DNA of 64,000 nucleotides, taken from Labia minor. Taxonomy: Eukaryota; Arthropoda; Insecta; Dermaptera; Spongiphoridae. The DNA lies in NCBI GenBank assembly GCA_963082975.1, contig OY720344.1:68166546-68230545 (forward strand). The letters are read 5' to 3'. The position numbers and the translations under genes are program-made. Shown here in pieces: positions 23,430 through 37,206 of this stretch. Every line of letters begins with the position of its first letter. Position 1 is the stretch's first letter. The notes beneath the pieces are model-generated. The model made no database searches. It saw nothing but the letters and a program-made list of their open reading frames with translations, and was not told the DNA's origin.

Positions 23430-26400
23430 TTTACTTATTAACAGCTTACCTCGTAAATTATATTTAACATTTCAAATATAAATTATATTATTTTAATTTT
23501 AAATATTTATAATAATTATATATTTATGGTTGGCCGAACCTAAGCTCGATAGATTGAATTATTTTCATAATATTCATAATTATAATTTCAAATTATTAAT
23601 ATGAATATATGCATTAAAAGTGGATTTGATCCCAGTGATCACATTAAAATTAAAATGGAAATAAATTATAAATATAATTTGATTGTCATTCATAGAAATT
23701 TGATTTTTATAGGTTTTATTTTTGCCGAAATTTGAAATGTATATTTTTATTTTGTTCTTTTCGTTATAAGAAACTATTTTTGTTTTCATATTCTTACAAT
23801 TAATTTGAATATATTTTCATACCTTTTTTCTTTTTTTTTTCAATTTGGAATCCATTCATTTAGAAAAACGTTTTCTTTGAAAGAGAATCAAATTTAAACG
23901 TCGTATTTGAATTGTATCTTTTTTCATCTTTAATCTCACTAAGAGTTTCATACTCTCCCTAGCAAATAATACCCCCATGCATATTAACAGAGAGAAGAGA
24001 ACCACCCTCCTCCCCCCAACCCTAAGAGTATAGTACGATATACTCTAATAGAGCGTGTACAAAATGAATAGCTACAGCAAGAATTTCGTTACCGCTTTTA
24101 AATTAGATCTTTAATTTGTATTTGAGAATGTTTCTATTAAAAATGACATTTGTAGTTGTAGCGACCAGGCCCCTCAACCGTCGTAGAATAATAAGAGTCG
24201 CAGAAGCCAACCAGGTTACTTAATTGTTCCTTATATAATATACATGGTGGGTGCAGACAGGTGCTGCCTGCCTCTAATAACGTTATAAGCCGTAGCTTGC
24301 CTGCAAGACCAAGAGGGAAGTGGGAGAGGGAAGTCACAAACGTGAGGAGAATTTTGCTGCCTATATTGTACGTATATTGTGCAAAGTAAGAAAATGGGAA
24401 AGGTGAGAGAATTTAGGATTGCTAAATGGCCAGGCAATTTATAAGTATTAATAGATCAAGGAAAAAAAATGACAATACATTTATTATATTATTCGAGATG
24501 CAATTAATCTTTTGATTTAGAATCCTTATTTAGACGGATAAAACTTTTATCGATTGGTTCTGCTGTCATCTTTTTATTTTATTTTATTTTATTTTATTTT
24601 ATTATTATTTTTTTTTTGACATTCTAAACACATTTTCATACAAATTAAAGACAATTTAAATGGTTTCCTAAAATAAATTAAATTAAAATAAATATGGATG
24701 TCAATTAAATCAATTTATTGAACATTGTGAACTATTGTCAATTAAAATTATTGATTTATAATGAAATTATTTATTTTTTTTTTTTTTATAAATTCAAGAT
24801 CTCTTAATTGTCATTCAAAATAATTTTTGAATTTTTTTAAAGATATATATATATATAGATATATATAGATATATATATATATTTATATACAAGCTTATAC
24901 TACTAAATTAAAATAATGTAATATTCTTAATAAAGATGAAATTAAAGACACTCATCAACAAAATGATTTATTAAACAAAAAAAAAAAAAAAAATAAAAAA
25001 GATGATATAAGAAAACATAAATCAAGTAAATTATATTATTTATTTCTAAAAGAAAAGAAATAATCACCTAAGCGTAATAAATGAGAAGATAGCCAGTTAG
25101 CATTTTAATTTCTCAACAACTCTCTCCCTTCTTTTACCTTGACAACAAGCTCTAGCCGAGAGGTAAGGGGTGGGCCTCTGAAGTCCCAGAGAATTCTTCT
25201 ACTTTCATTTAATCGAAATACAAAAAAACATTTTTTCCTTTATAAAGTGACTTTAAATCTCTCTCTATTGTACATGAAAGTTCAGCAACCTGCAGTCATC
25301 CCCATTCGTACCTATTTACATGCAATTCCTATCTTTCATCGTTTCTCTTATATATACTTTTAAATTAAGAACTCACCGCTTTCATGGTTTATCTTGTACC
25401 AATTGAATTCTCTAAAAATAAATTATATCGAATTAATGTAAAATAATTAATAGATTCAAAAGATTTTTAATGAAATAATAGTAGAACCACCTGATTTACG
25501 TACATAATTTTCCAAAAGGCAGTTTATAGCTCGAATTATACGTAAGTCGAATATTTTTTTAATATATGATATAAATTGGATTAATCTGTCCCAAGCTGAT
25601 ATTGTTCATTTAAACCTATAAAAACAAAAAGATACATTATATGAAATAATTTAATAAAAATTTAACTGATAGTACTACCTGTACCAGTACTACACTTATT
25701 AAGGTGAGATGATGGCAATGGAATGTAGAGAAGATGAAGATGGAGGTTTTGTTAATGTTTGGAAGGGGAGAACTTGAATATAAACATCAAGTAACATCCC
25801 TTCAGGAGTTTTCTCTCATCCTTGTGTTTCTGACAGAGAAAACTGACTTTGTGTAAGTGATGCTGCCCGGATCTCGTAGCATGTGCGTACGCATGTCGAA
25901 TCGAATTTTACTTGCAAAAGTTGTACGTATAGCGTGGCGTTCGTAAAACTAGGTCCCATTGTAATATATTTATCTTAAATAATACATTTTTTGATGTAGA
26001 TTTGGGGAATAATGGCGGTTTGAGTATTTATACAGACTAATTGAAATCTGTCGATCTAGGAAATGTTTGCTGTGTTGTTGTCGAATAAGCCAGGAACAAA
26101 GAAATAAAGTAAAGTAGGTTGGCTGGGATGAGATGAACCAAAAGCTTATTTTTGGATGACCAATTGGGAAGCGACAGGATGATTAGGTCAATTTCTCTTA
26201 ACGATTAAGTGCTTCCAATGTGGTTATGATAGGTTTCTTGGATGTTCTGAATTAGATGAAACAAGGTTTTCATCGAAAACATAAATCTTATAATTATGGG
26301 GTGTCTAGATATTATTGGCTAACTTTTAATTGTTGGACTGATTATGTTAGTAATTGTTGTTGGTTATGTTGGTATTGTTATATGTTTACTTAGTTGTTTC

Positions 26401-26885
26401 TAAATTTGAAAGAACTATTGATTTTTTATGGTCAACAAATGATTATTCATCCATCATAATTAATAGGTTATGGAATCTCTCTTTAAATGTACTATAATTA
26501 GTTTGTAAAAATAATTCTTCTGAAGGGAAATTTTATTTTCCGCTTTGCTTTAGGTCACTATCCCAGGCGCACCATTTTGGTCGCACCATTAACCAATATA
26601 TGAACCATAAATGGTAAAGATTTTATCCAAAATCCTATCACCTTTAACACGGAATCAAAGCCAATAATATATTATCTGCATTTTATTAAATAGAAATAAA
26701 TCGCTAAATGACCCTGAAATTGATAAGCTCTTATAAAGTGAACTACATTATATTAATAAAATAGAATATTGAAATCTTGCTTGATTCTTTATCATTTTAT
26801 ATTTGAATCACTTCAATCCTATCTGAGATTATTTTAAATCTATTATTTATTAATTAATGCTATCAAAAAATGTTTTATCTTTATA
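23430..26885. other. Intronic stretch; several less AT-rich blocks
   Basis: Includes a (TTTTA)n run near 24570-24605, TA-rich repeats at 24845-24890 and a poly-A run near 24980. Blocks 24000-24060, 24140-24430 and 25690-25990 have more G+C and no repeat copies. They are candidates for conserved intronic elements or an alternative exon; a GTAAGT donor-like site lies at 25853. No frame is convincing. Confidence 0.3.
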
Positions 26886-26887
26886 TA

Positions 26888-28061
26888 TTGGGTGAAGGCA
26901 AAAGTCTTTTCGGTTTTTTTGTACCAATGTGAATGAAATTTTTCGTTATTGATAATCAATTTTAATCAAGTACATACTGCCCATTACTATCTATGATCTT
27001 TTGCCATTTGTCGGGTAATTTCATAATTCCATCGATGTAGAACTTTTGTTTACTGGCAAAAAATTCGGCCACAGTGTTTTCGACGGATGTTTTGTTGGCA
27101 ATTTTTTTTCCATCAAGAAAGTTTTGCAAAGACCGAAACAAATGATAGTCGGAAGGCGCAAGGTCTGGACTATTTGGTGGGACTTCCCAACCAAGTTCAG
27201 TCAGTTTTTGACGAGTCATCAAATATGTGTGTGGCCGGGCGTTGTCATGATGGTAGACAACTCCCTTTCTATTGATCAATTCTGGCCGCTTGTTTTGAAT
27301 TGCTTGTTATAATCTAGTTAATTGTTCACAGTAGAGAACCGAATTGATAGTTTGGCTAGGTTGTAACATCTCATAATAAACTTTCCAATCCCACCATACA
27401 CACAACATAACCTTATTGGTCGTCAATCCAGGCTTCGAAGTCGTTTGTGATGATGCACCGCCTTTGTCCACGACTTTTGGCATTTTCCATGGCCCGTCAC
27501 AACTTGCTTGAGAAATGGTTCGATTTCATTACGTTTTAACAACATTTCACTGATAGAAATTCGATCAATTAAATTTTTTTGCATTAAATCGTGCGGCACC
27601 CAGTATTTTTGAGTAGCCAGCCTTTTTTAAATGATTCCAAACAGTTTTCTGATTGATGTTTAGTGGATATGCGGTGCTTGCATGCCGGGCTAACTCCGCC
27701 AGTTGCAGAATTTCATCTGCTTTTTCAGTGACTGGCCGGCCAGAGCGAGGTGCATCTTTCACATCGAAATTTCCAGAACGGAATTGATTAAACCAAAGTT
27801 ATACGGTACGTTCCGAAACAGCATCCTCACCGTAAACTGCACAGATTTTCCTGCATGTTTTCGCACCAGATTTACCCTTCTTATAATAAAAAAGCATAAC
27901 ATAGCGGATTTCTTAGGAAATTTCACTCATTTTCACACGATTATAACTTTTAACACAAATAACGAATAATAAAGCGGCCAACAATATAATTTCCATGAGT
28001 TCAGGAGATACTACCATCGTGCTCTTGACAAAAAACCGAAAATACTTTTTCCTTCACCCAT
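26888..28061 (-). mobile_element. Near full-length mariner (minus strand)
   Basis: About 1.17 kb, with ends TTGGGTGAAGGCAAAAGTC and its near complement ...TACTTTTTCCTTCACCCAT, flanked by TA. The inside holds an almost complete but mutated transposase. Length and ends fit a mariner; this is the most complete member in the window. Confidence 0.85.
26962..27960 (-). pseudogene. Mariner transposase, full length but disrupted
   Basis: Reading on the minus strand: a helix-turn-helix region (KSGAKTCRKICAVYGEDAVS), FDVKDAPRSGRPVTEKADEI, AYPLNINQKTVWNHLKKAGY, the first-Asp motif VWWDWK, the second-Asp motif YHHDNARPHT and the third-Asp block NSPDLAPSDYHLFRSLQNFL, ending NGQYVLD and a stop at 26962. 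DD34D spacing is recognisable. Several stops and frame changes (around 27300, 27560 and 27900) break the frame, so the copy is dead. Confidence 0.85.
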
Positions 28062-28063
28062 TA

Positions 28064-29655
28064 TATATAATAAATATCCAAATTATATTTATTAACAAGA
28101 GATTTATAAAAAAAAATTGATAGGGAATTTCAAACAAGTTACATTCTGTTTTTTTTTTAAAAATATATTATTTTTTTTAATCTTCCATTTTCATTAAATT
28201 TTAATTTAATAAATTATTTTTTAGATGTATTTTTCTCTTTTCCCTTTATGCCTTCTTTTATTAAAAAAAAAATATATTTCAAATAATTAATTAATATTTA
28301 TAAAATTTAAATTAATTATTTTTATTTGGTATAATAATTCGCAAGGATTTGACTCCTGCATTCCGTCCCTTTAAATAAAACCCAGTTATAATGATATTTC
28401 ATAAGAAAAATAATTTATCAATTTTTTTTATATCTTTTTATTTATTTTTAATGCTAAAAAATACACTTTCGATATTTTGATCTTTTTGTTTTTGAAAACA
28501 AAAATAAATAAATAAATAAAATTAATAGAATCATAATCATAATGTTAAGCATATAATTTTAATTCATTCATTAGAAATGAATTAAGAGATTGAAGTAAAT
28601 TAATTTAGACAAAAAGAGATTACTGTAATAATAATAAAATACCTTTTAAACGATTACTATGAATGTCATCGAATGGCTTGTAATATATAAATGGTTGGAC
28701 CTGTTTCTATAATTTGAATAAAGAAAAGGCGGCCGTCAGTTTTAGTTTTATTTGGATTGTTCAAGAGTTGATCGCCTTTCAAGCCCGAGGTTCAACTTTA
28801 TAGTAACAGTAATAGGAATTTAAGCAGATAAAATATTCCAAAAAATCCAATTTTGTAACATTTTTATTATTATAATTCCTGTAATTTCCAACTTAATCTC
28901 TATAATACATTACATACACCTAAACTTACAATATGAATTTAAACCCTTTTTTCTCCACCATTATACCATGCGATATTATATATTATTCTATATTATTTAA
29001 CAATTTTTTGAAAGTCTTTTTTAAAATTATACATTTTAAAATTCAGGGATTCAATGTAATAAAAATATAATACTGGCTAAGTAATTCCAGATTTTTTTTT
29101 ATATATATAATGAATTTAATACTCATTTGAATAAACTTATCCATAAAATATTTATGCATAATCGTGTACTTTTGGTTTCATTACCTATCTGGCATATAAT
29201 ATTTGATTTTTTAGCTTTTTTAAATAAAACTTACTTTGTTTTATGAATAATAAACTACACAAAATCCTTTTTATTGTATAGAATAATTAATTAATATAAT
29301 TATTCATTTATGTAATACATTTTCAGTATCCATGTTCTTCATAAGTCCCCAATGAAAATACAAATTTTGGGTTCTACTTTGAGGGTTTTAATTTTGGTCC
29401 AACGAACTTTTAACTTTAAATCAAAGAATCAAACCTCATCATGTTCAATAATTAAATAAATTTATAAATATATATATATTCTAATTCAATTTGAAGGCTG
29501 GCTAAAATGAGTTTTGTAAACAATAATTACAATAATATTTAAAATATAAAGAAAAAAAATCAGAACAATAAAATAACAATAAAATTTTAGTATTTAATAA
29601 ATGACCAATATTTATTTATTTGTTCCATTTGATTCTTTTTACCTAACTAGCCAAA
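28064..29655. other. Intronic stretch, nothing recognised
   Basis: AT-rich. A faint tRNA-like B box (GGATTTGACTCC) lies near 28353. 28700-28800 is somewhat less AT-rich. No repeat copies or frames supported. Confidence 0.3.
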
Positions 29656-29659
29656 CACC

Positions 29660-30049
29660 AGTACACGGGCATTATTCAAAATTCGTAGTTGTCTATCAAC
29701 TTTTGAGAAATGTTGTTCTTTCGAAACGAAAGTGGGTGATTGATTTTTCTTCCTCTAAAGTGACCATAAAAATAAAGATGTTTGATAGTTTTTCACATGA
29801 TTAAAAATTGTATAAAAATGCTACATATAGAATTTCAGCTTGATGAATCGCTGAAAGTACCGGAATTTTTTAACACGTTGACTGCAAATCACGCGCCATC
29901 ATGTGATGTGGTGCCAACACGCGCTGGTTTAATAAATATTATTTATTAATTTTTATTTATAATTTAATTAATTAAATTTAATTTAAATATAATATATGTT
30001 GTTTAATCTAATTCAAATTTGCACGATAGTCGAGTGGAGACACTCCAGA
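29660..30049 (-). repeat. Repeat F, copy 4 (minus, one end missing)
   Basis: Matches copies 1-3 from the ATTATTCAAAATTCGTAG region to the head GTCGAGTGGAGACACTCCAG. The microsatellite and terminal hairpin half are missing. Confidence 0.8.
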
Positions 30050-30051
30050 TT

Positions 30052-32185
30052 TTTTTTTTATTTCTATGAAAAACATTGATTTAAAAAGTGAAACTAACTA
30101 GGTAGAGATTATAAAATATTATTTTCATATTATTGTAACCTGAAAAAAAAGTCTTTCATATAAATAATTGCTATAAAATTCATGGCCCATAATTTTCTAA
30201 TACCTACCTAAATTTTCAAACTAGATATATAGATTATATGTGTTCTGGAAAAATTACGTCCTACCTTTTCCAATATATGGTTGGACTCTAGAAACCAATC
30301 TACGTATATTTATAGTGTTACAAAGATCATAATTTTTATCGCTATTATTATCTCATATTTTCTCAAATGAAATGGAAAATGGTAATATTTCATATATAGA
30401 TAGAGATTGATTATCCATTTGAAATCCTTTTTCCGGAAAGCGAAAATAGTTTCCTCTTTCTCACCCTTTTCCTCGCTATTCTTATTTATTTATTTGAAAG
30501 CGTTGATTCATAGTGCTTTCATTAGTCGATTTTGGATGGCCCAAATAGGGAGTCAATGCATAGGCATTAGCCGATAAAGCAGCGAGCAGACCACGCCCCT
30601 GTCACAAAACCACAAAAACGGAACGAACACTCTCCAAATGGCCGGAAATTTAATGTCGCATCCCCTTCTATTCATTCTTTGAATCAATCAATCGGGAGGG
30701 GAGGTATGAGGGGGGTGGACTTCACACTGAATCGTTCGACATCACTTGAAATTTGTTTAAAAATTGTAGCCTTTGTGTTTAGATTCGTCTCTTTGTTGAG
30801 TTTTATTTTCAATCAGATTATTTATTAAAATTATCAAATGAATTTCATAAATACAAAGCTTTTTGTATTTTTAATTTTCTTTTTTTTTAATTTATTTCTA
30901 ATTAATTGATCATTTTTTTATCATAATTATTTATGAATACTAATTAAAAATATTTATTGAAATGAAAAGAAAAATTCTGAACGTTTGATCACTAATTTTA
31001 AATTTAATATTGTAATCCATCTATGTACATGTGAAAATAAAGTGTAATGGTATTTTAGGGTTAATTGGTTAGATATAATTGCTTAAGATTAGGATTTAGG
31101 ATAAGAATGTGACGAAGAACACACACATATATATATATGGATGGGGAGGGGGCACTCTGAGCTTAAATCCTCTCTATAGTGGAAAGTTGATTATCAAATG
31201 TACCTATGTGAAGTATTAAATCCAGGGTAAACGAAAAAAGTGGACGTGATTTCCAAGAGTAATAAAAACCGTAATACGAAATGAAATAATTCTCTTTTTA
31301 GATATAGAATTTGAAAATAAAAATTCCAATGAGTAGTAGATTAAAAATATCTTGACATGGAAATAAATATTTCAAAATAGATATTAGAATATTATCTCGA
31401 ATATATATTGTAATAGAAATAAAAATTACTTAAATATTTTTTCACAAAGTATGGGATAATAATCAGTAAAGAGCACCAACGCGACGTATTTCAAAAGTTA
31501 TTACTGATGAATCACTCATACCTGTGTATAAAAGTTCAAGATAATGCAACAACATAAAAAATTATTAAAAGGTCGTAGAAATATTTGTTTACATACACAA
31601 TATACATACAGGTCGGATTAATAAAAACAAATTTAAAACAGAGCAAAACTATAATCCCAATATATTAAAATAAAATGAAATTGATTAAAAATGCAAAACT
31701 GAAAGATAATAAATTAATTTTTATCATTAATTGTTATAATTATCAATATGAAAGTCTCTGAGAAAATGAAAATTCTATTTAAAATTTAATTAAAACTTAA
31801 GTCTATAAATATTTGGCGGAAGACCACGAGAATAACATTAAAAAGTTTAACTGTCAGGGTTCGATCTCAAAATTTATTCACAAATTCTAATTATCTCTCT
31901 GAACACAGTAAAAAACCATTTTGGAATTTTTAATATTTAAGTTATAATATAATATCATTTACTATACTATAAAATTGAAGGTAATAATTTTTTAACTCTA
32001 CATATAAAATAAATTTGAGAATAGAAAAATTTTAAAACAATAAATAATAATAAACCGGATAAGATTAAGAAAACGTATACTAAGGATTATGTTTATAAAT
32101 TTCGATCGACCTAAATAAAAATTAAATTAAATAAAGATTTAATGAAATTGGTTGATATCATCTGATAATGACATGATTGCTATAG
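30052..32185. other. Intronic stretch; one less AT-rich block
   Basis: 30470-30740 has distinctly more G+C (for example GCAGCGAGCAGACCACGCCC) without a frame or known repeat, a candidate conserved non-coding element. The rest is AT-rich. GGGTTCGATCTC at 31858-31869 resembles a B box but has no partner. Confidence 0.3.
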
Positions 32186-32188
32186 GAC

Positions 32189-32530
32189 AGGGATGGCGAA
32201 CCTATGGCACGTTTACAAAGTTTAATAACACACACAAAGGCAAAATTATTTTTTTAATAATTTTAACTTTTTTCAATAGAAATGATTGAAAATTTCCCAA
32301 TCCAATTAATTTATACTTTATGATATAAATATAGAACTGAAGTTATGTAGTAGGTTAACCCAGCTATATTTGTACATTTTGAATACATATAGTTTACTTG
32401 TAAGATATAAACCCAAAATATGTATATCAGTAATTTTCAAACTTTTTGTATATGAGACATATTATCTATGTTCAAAATTTTTTGAAGTCGTGCAACACAT
32501 AATATTTTAAAAGAAAATGTTATTAAATAA
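32189..32530. repeat. Probable hAT-type repeat fragment
   Basis: CAGGGATGGCGAACCTATGG matches the typical 5' terminus of hAT non-autonomous elements, and ATTTTCAAACTTTTTGTATA (from about 32434) resembles another hAT-like start. The opposite ends were not found, so borders are uncertain. Confidence 0.4.
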
Positions 32531-32847
32531 AAAAAATATTATATATGTATTATTTCATGGATATGAAAAAACAAAATATTTTTAATCTAAAGATTCTAAT
32601 CATTTTTTATCTTTACATTTTTTAATAAGTATCAATAATATTTCCTTTTTTAATTCAATTTGTTAAACGTATAAAAAATATCAATCTCATAATAAAATCT
32701 CAATATGCAACTAATAGTTTGAGAATAATGTGTGGTTGCCCCTTTATGACAAAAAAATTTATTTAAAATTTATATTTTTATTTTAAGTTAAAACGTTTAC
32801 TGCAAAATGATCTAAAAAGATCAAAGGAGAAAACAAATAGGTTTTCA

Positions 32848-33454
32848 CCGACCGACGGTTTGAAATAAATTAATTTCCAGCTACAGAAACAATTTCAAAT
32901 AATTTTAATATATCTATTAATGTAATAAAAAACAGATAGGCATATAACATAAATATTTTTAATTTTATTTTATTTATAATATATAGCTGAAGTAGCCGTC
33001 GTTGCCCGTTATCATAATAAGGAGGCTGTGACGTCATGAAGGGCTGGGTGACGTCATATAATTTTAAATTAAGAAAAACATAATGAAGATGATTTTTCCC
33101 GAGGATAAAACCAATACATTCGTGGTGATATGTAAAAAAATATCCTCATGTGAAATTTGGTGTGAAAATAACCCTTCCCTTCCTATCGTCGATCGCTAAT
33201 ACTACCACTTCCGGTTTCCGGATTTGCACCAAAAGTTGATCAATTCATCCCACTGATGCATTAAGTAAATATACCAAATTTCATCAAAATCCGTTGAGCC
33301 GTTCAGGCTGTACACATCTATTCGGACGGACGGACAGACATGCTAAAAATACTTTTTTCTGTTAAGAAAATGCATGATTCGTGGAGATATGTAAAAATCT
33401 CCTCATGTGAAATTTGGTGTGAAAACAATACTTCCCTTACTATCGTCGGTCGGT
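32848..33454. mobile_element. TIR element C, copy 1
   Basis: Starts ACCGACCGACG and ends CGTCGGTCGGT, a perfect 11-bp inverted repeat, 607 bp in all. Inside is an imperfect direct repeat (a segment containing GTGAAATTTGGTGTGAAAA occurs twice), GCTGTGACGTCATGAAGGGC shared with repeat E, and the common phrase AAATTTCATCAAAATCCGTT with GGACGGACGGACAGACATGC. A second copy lies at 61210-61794. No coding capacity; superfamily unassigned. Confidence 0.75.
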
Positions 33455-33455
33455 A

Positions 33456-34944
33456 AAAATGGAGTGAGAATCAAATAAAATAATTTTATATTTAATGTTA
33501 ATGTAATCTTAAAGAAAAAAATGTTTAATATTATTAATGTTTGATTTATTCACAAAATTCGAATGATTTTGATTTTTTTTTAAAGAGATCACATTTGTTA
33601 TATGAGGGCGAGGGCAATGCAACAAAGAGAAAATAGGATAAGTGTTTGATTTTTATATGGAATTGATGATATTTGGTTCAATGAGGTTACCAACGTTGGA
33701 TCTATTTCCTAGAATTAATGTGAGTACATGTGGTTTGAGTCTTTTTTCTCAAATGACCTGTTCTGTTTTTATGGGATGTTGTGGGAAAGAATTCTGTCGT
33801 TATAGCGAAGGCTGTATCTATCAAAACTATTCCGAGGTCCCTATGAATCATTCTGTTAGGGACATCTTAAGGAACACCGAAGATTATTTTCAACATTATT
33901 GACTTTAGTCAAATAAAATATAAACATTTTTCTGTCTAAGTTAAAAATGTGTTATTTGTTATTTAATTTCTCTTCTATGTGTAATAACCACATTCCTCCA
34001 ATATCGCTAAACTGAGCGTAACATTTCTAATTTCTTCCTATTATCTATTCATTTATTTCTCTCTATTTTTTAATTTGCATTGTTAGTTTCCCTATAAACA
34101 AACATTTTGCTTCTCTTTCCCCACTTATTTGAACCCATGCATCACTCATTGTAACGTTGCAATCTTAACACTCAAAATAGATTTGATGAGTAACTAATTC
34201 ATTATTATTCCATTTCCACCATTATATGCGATTTGATCCTTGGATTTGACGAAGAATTTCAATAATGCTGTCAAAATGACATTCAAACAAAATGCCAGAT
34301 AAGACCTTATCTATTTATATATTCTTCAAAACCATGATTAATTCCAATCAAAAGACAAATGTCCCTATATTATTTATAATTTCGAATAATGAACTCAATA
34401 AATTGATTAGAATTTGGGTGATAAGCCTTGTAGAATGTCAATCATCCTTCTCACTACCTGACTATTCCGTTCTTAATTTGCTTATACTTTGGAAAAGGAA
34501 AGGGGGATTTCATGAAATGGCGAATAGCTTGAACATATTCATTGAGGCCTATTATACCTTGATTAATTCATTGATTAATTCAAGGCTTTGAAGCTTTGAG
34601 CTTTATTTGGTCACTTGGCCCATCATCTCTCTCGTCCATGCATAGTTTGGCATCCTAATATAGATCTATAGAATTCTCTACTTGGTCCGTGTCACTCATT
34701 GCATTATAATAACCCGAAAATTCTCTCTCCATAAACACACATTTCCAACTCACCCTCCATGGAAGTCCAGGATGATTAGCGACCCTAATAACGGCCTTCA
34801 CAGAGGCATATAGTATTTGGGAGGGGGTTGTATAATTGCACCCACGTGTCTCTTGTTATTGGCCATTAACACAACCTCCTCATGGTGTTATACCACCCAC
34901 TTTAAAGACACCAGCATTCTATTGTAGTATAGGCTCATATATGT

Positions 34945-34979
<35 letters not shown>

Positions 34980-35285
34980 ATATATATAACAATTCATAGT
35001 AATACTCAATATTCTCAATGTATTACAGCTCAATTTAATATTCCCTCGTAATTGGACTTCGAATTATTAAAACCGTTTAAATCGAATAAGATTTCTTAGT
35101 AAGAAACGATTTTATAACATTTGTTAACCTATCATGAGACAATTTAGTGATTTAATGTGAACAATTTACAATCTCTTTAAGCCAATTGCACTATGTATTT
35201 AAATGTTATATGGAATGAAAATTTAAATTTTTAATATTTTAGATTCTTTTTATTTGAAATCTTAATACTTTCATATTGCACAATT
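33456..35285. other. Intronic stretch, little recognised
   Basis: Holds an unrecognised 86-codon plus-strand frame (33642-33902) that I do not call as a gene. 34600-34930 is less AT-rich and may be conserved non-coding sequence. A TA microsatellite is at 34948-34988. Confidence 0.3.
34948..34988. repeat. (TA)n microsatellite
   Basis: Nearly uninterrupted TA repeats. Confidence 0.9.
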
Positions 35286-36252
35286 AATTCATATCTTAAT
35301 TATTATGATTAAATAGTCTAATGTGAAGAGAATTAAAAATCAGTGAAAAATAATGTTAAATATAAATTATAGTTTCTCTTAAATTATCATCAAAAAGAAA
35401 TTATTTGTTATATTTTTATTTCAGAAGGAAACTTCTATTTTTGTATATCTTTCTAATATTTTGTTCTCAAAATATTTTTTAATTGGCTAAGCCACTATAT
35501 TTTCATTCCGTCACGTTAAAATAAGTAATAACTTAGCTTAGTTTTTGTTAAGTATGTAAAATTAAAAAAAAATATTCATAATACTATATTATAACAATAT
35601 TTCAATTTTTAAAAACCATTTTTTCATAAAAATTATAAAAATTAAATTAGTCATCGGTTTCGGATTATTTTTTAATCATGTTTATTTATAATTTTATCAT
35701 AGAAAAATTTCAAATTGTCATCTTCAAATATATTATACGCCTTTTTAAATATAATTTCTATAAGCCTTTGAAATCTTATGTAGGGTAAGGTTGCTCAAGT
35801 CGTACCAGTGCTTAATTCGTACCACTTGAATTTTGAACGAACTTTGCAGACAACCGCTCATACAACAAAATGGAATATATATATATGAGCCCAACACATG
35901 TTTTAAGTGTTATTTTATTTTATTAAAAGTGGTTTGTTATAAATTTTCTCATTAAGTAAGTTTATTTCATTTTTCTTACAATTTGTTGTATATTTTTGGA
36001 AGTTAATATTGCTAGTTTTAATTATTCTAAAAATTATTTTATTTCTTGAATATAAATTCAGAAGAACATATATAATGGTTTGGCCGAAACGAGATTGTAT
36101 TGATTTTATTCAATGTTTGGTTATGCCTTTTTTTAATGCTAATTTGTACTGTGTCTTAAGTCGTACCCATATGAGATTCCTAAATCGTATTGGTATAAAT
36201 TAGGAAATTAATTATTTTTTAACCTGTTCTCAACTGAATTTGCTTTAATTTT

Positions 36253-36380
36253 TGAAGTGAAACTTCTTTAGCGGCGTCCTGACATTTGGTTGAGAATGGA
36301 GAGTGAATTGAAAAATTGAAATTTCGTAACGCAAGAGAGAAAGAAGATATAGGTATAACGAGTGAGAATGAGATAGCCTC
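36253..36380 (+). repeat. Element H 5' terminal region
   Basis: Begins with the small palindrome GAAGTGAAACTTC then TTTAGCGGCG. The same 120 bp occurs at 48045-48172 and again, alone, at 49144-49260 (both minus). A diverged start is at 54376. Confidence 0.8.
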
Positions 36381-36479
36381 TATCTGCGTTTCCCTTTTGT
36401 GCTGTCTTTCGTTCTAATCCCCACTCTAGGTCCAAAGTCCATGACGCGCATGCGCGCTAGTTAAGTCATATATAATTAG

Positions 36480-36952
36480 CTGGAGTGTCTCCACTCGACT
36501 ATCTCGCAATTTGAATTAGATTAAATAACATAATATATTATATTTAAATTAAATTTAATTAATTATAAATTATAAATAATAAATAATAAATATTAAACCA
36601 GCGCATGTTTGGCTTTTTGTTGATGGCACCACGTTACGTGTTGGCGCGTGAGATTTGCAGTGATAAAAAATTAATTCTGGTAATTTCAGCGAATCAATCA
36701 AGCTGAAATTCTATATATAGCAGTTTTATACAATTATTAATCATGTGAAAAATTATCAAACATATATCTTTATTTTTACGGTCACTTTAGAGGAAAAAAA
36801 ATCAAAACGTTGTAGGTAATGACCCTCTTCCGGTTGAGCTACATTTCTCAAAAGTTGATAGAAAACTATGAATTTTGAATAATGTCCATGTACCAAATTT
36901 CATCATTCTAGCTCAAACCGTTTTTGCGTAATCTTGCCTACATACATACACA

Positions 36953-36992
<40 letters not shown>

Positions 36993-37110
36993 GACATTTT
37001 TCTCAACCTTAGTGAAAATGATTCAGGAACCTTCAAAACGTATAAAAACATCAAAATCTCAACATCGAAAATTTTCGTGATCGCAATACTATCTCTGGCG
37101 AGATAGTAAA
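36480..37110 (+). repeat. Repeat F, copy 1 (plus)
   Basis: About 630 bp. Near the left end is ACTATCTCGC, and the right end is ACTATCTC-TGGC-GAGATAGT, a hairpin whose 3' half (GCGAGATAGT) is also the inverted complement of the left motif. A CA microsatellite (36945-36988) lies in the middle. Subterminal inverted repeats, a terminal hairpin, an internal microsatellite and no coding region are the layout of Helentron-derived non-autonomous elements (DINE-1 type). Four copies are in this window. Confidence 0.75.
36945..36988. repeat. (CA)n microsatellite in repeat F copy 1
   Basis: CA repeats with occasional TA. The mirror run lies at 47437-47480. Confidence 0.95.
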
Positions 37111-37206
37111 AATTGATATTTATATATATATATATATATATCGTGAAATAATTAAAATTCTCAAGTCAAATATACACCGTGCACGCATACCGACGCATGT
37201 AATTGT

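Noticed and set aside
33642..33902. 86-codon plus-strand frame as a gene or exon
   Set aside because: No recognisable motif, no good acceptor in phase and composition like the flanks. A donor-like GTGAGT at 33720 was not enough.
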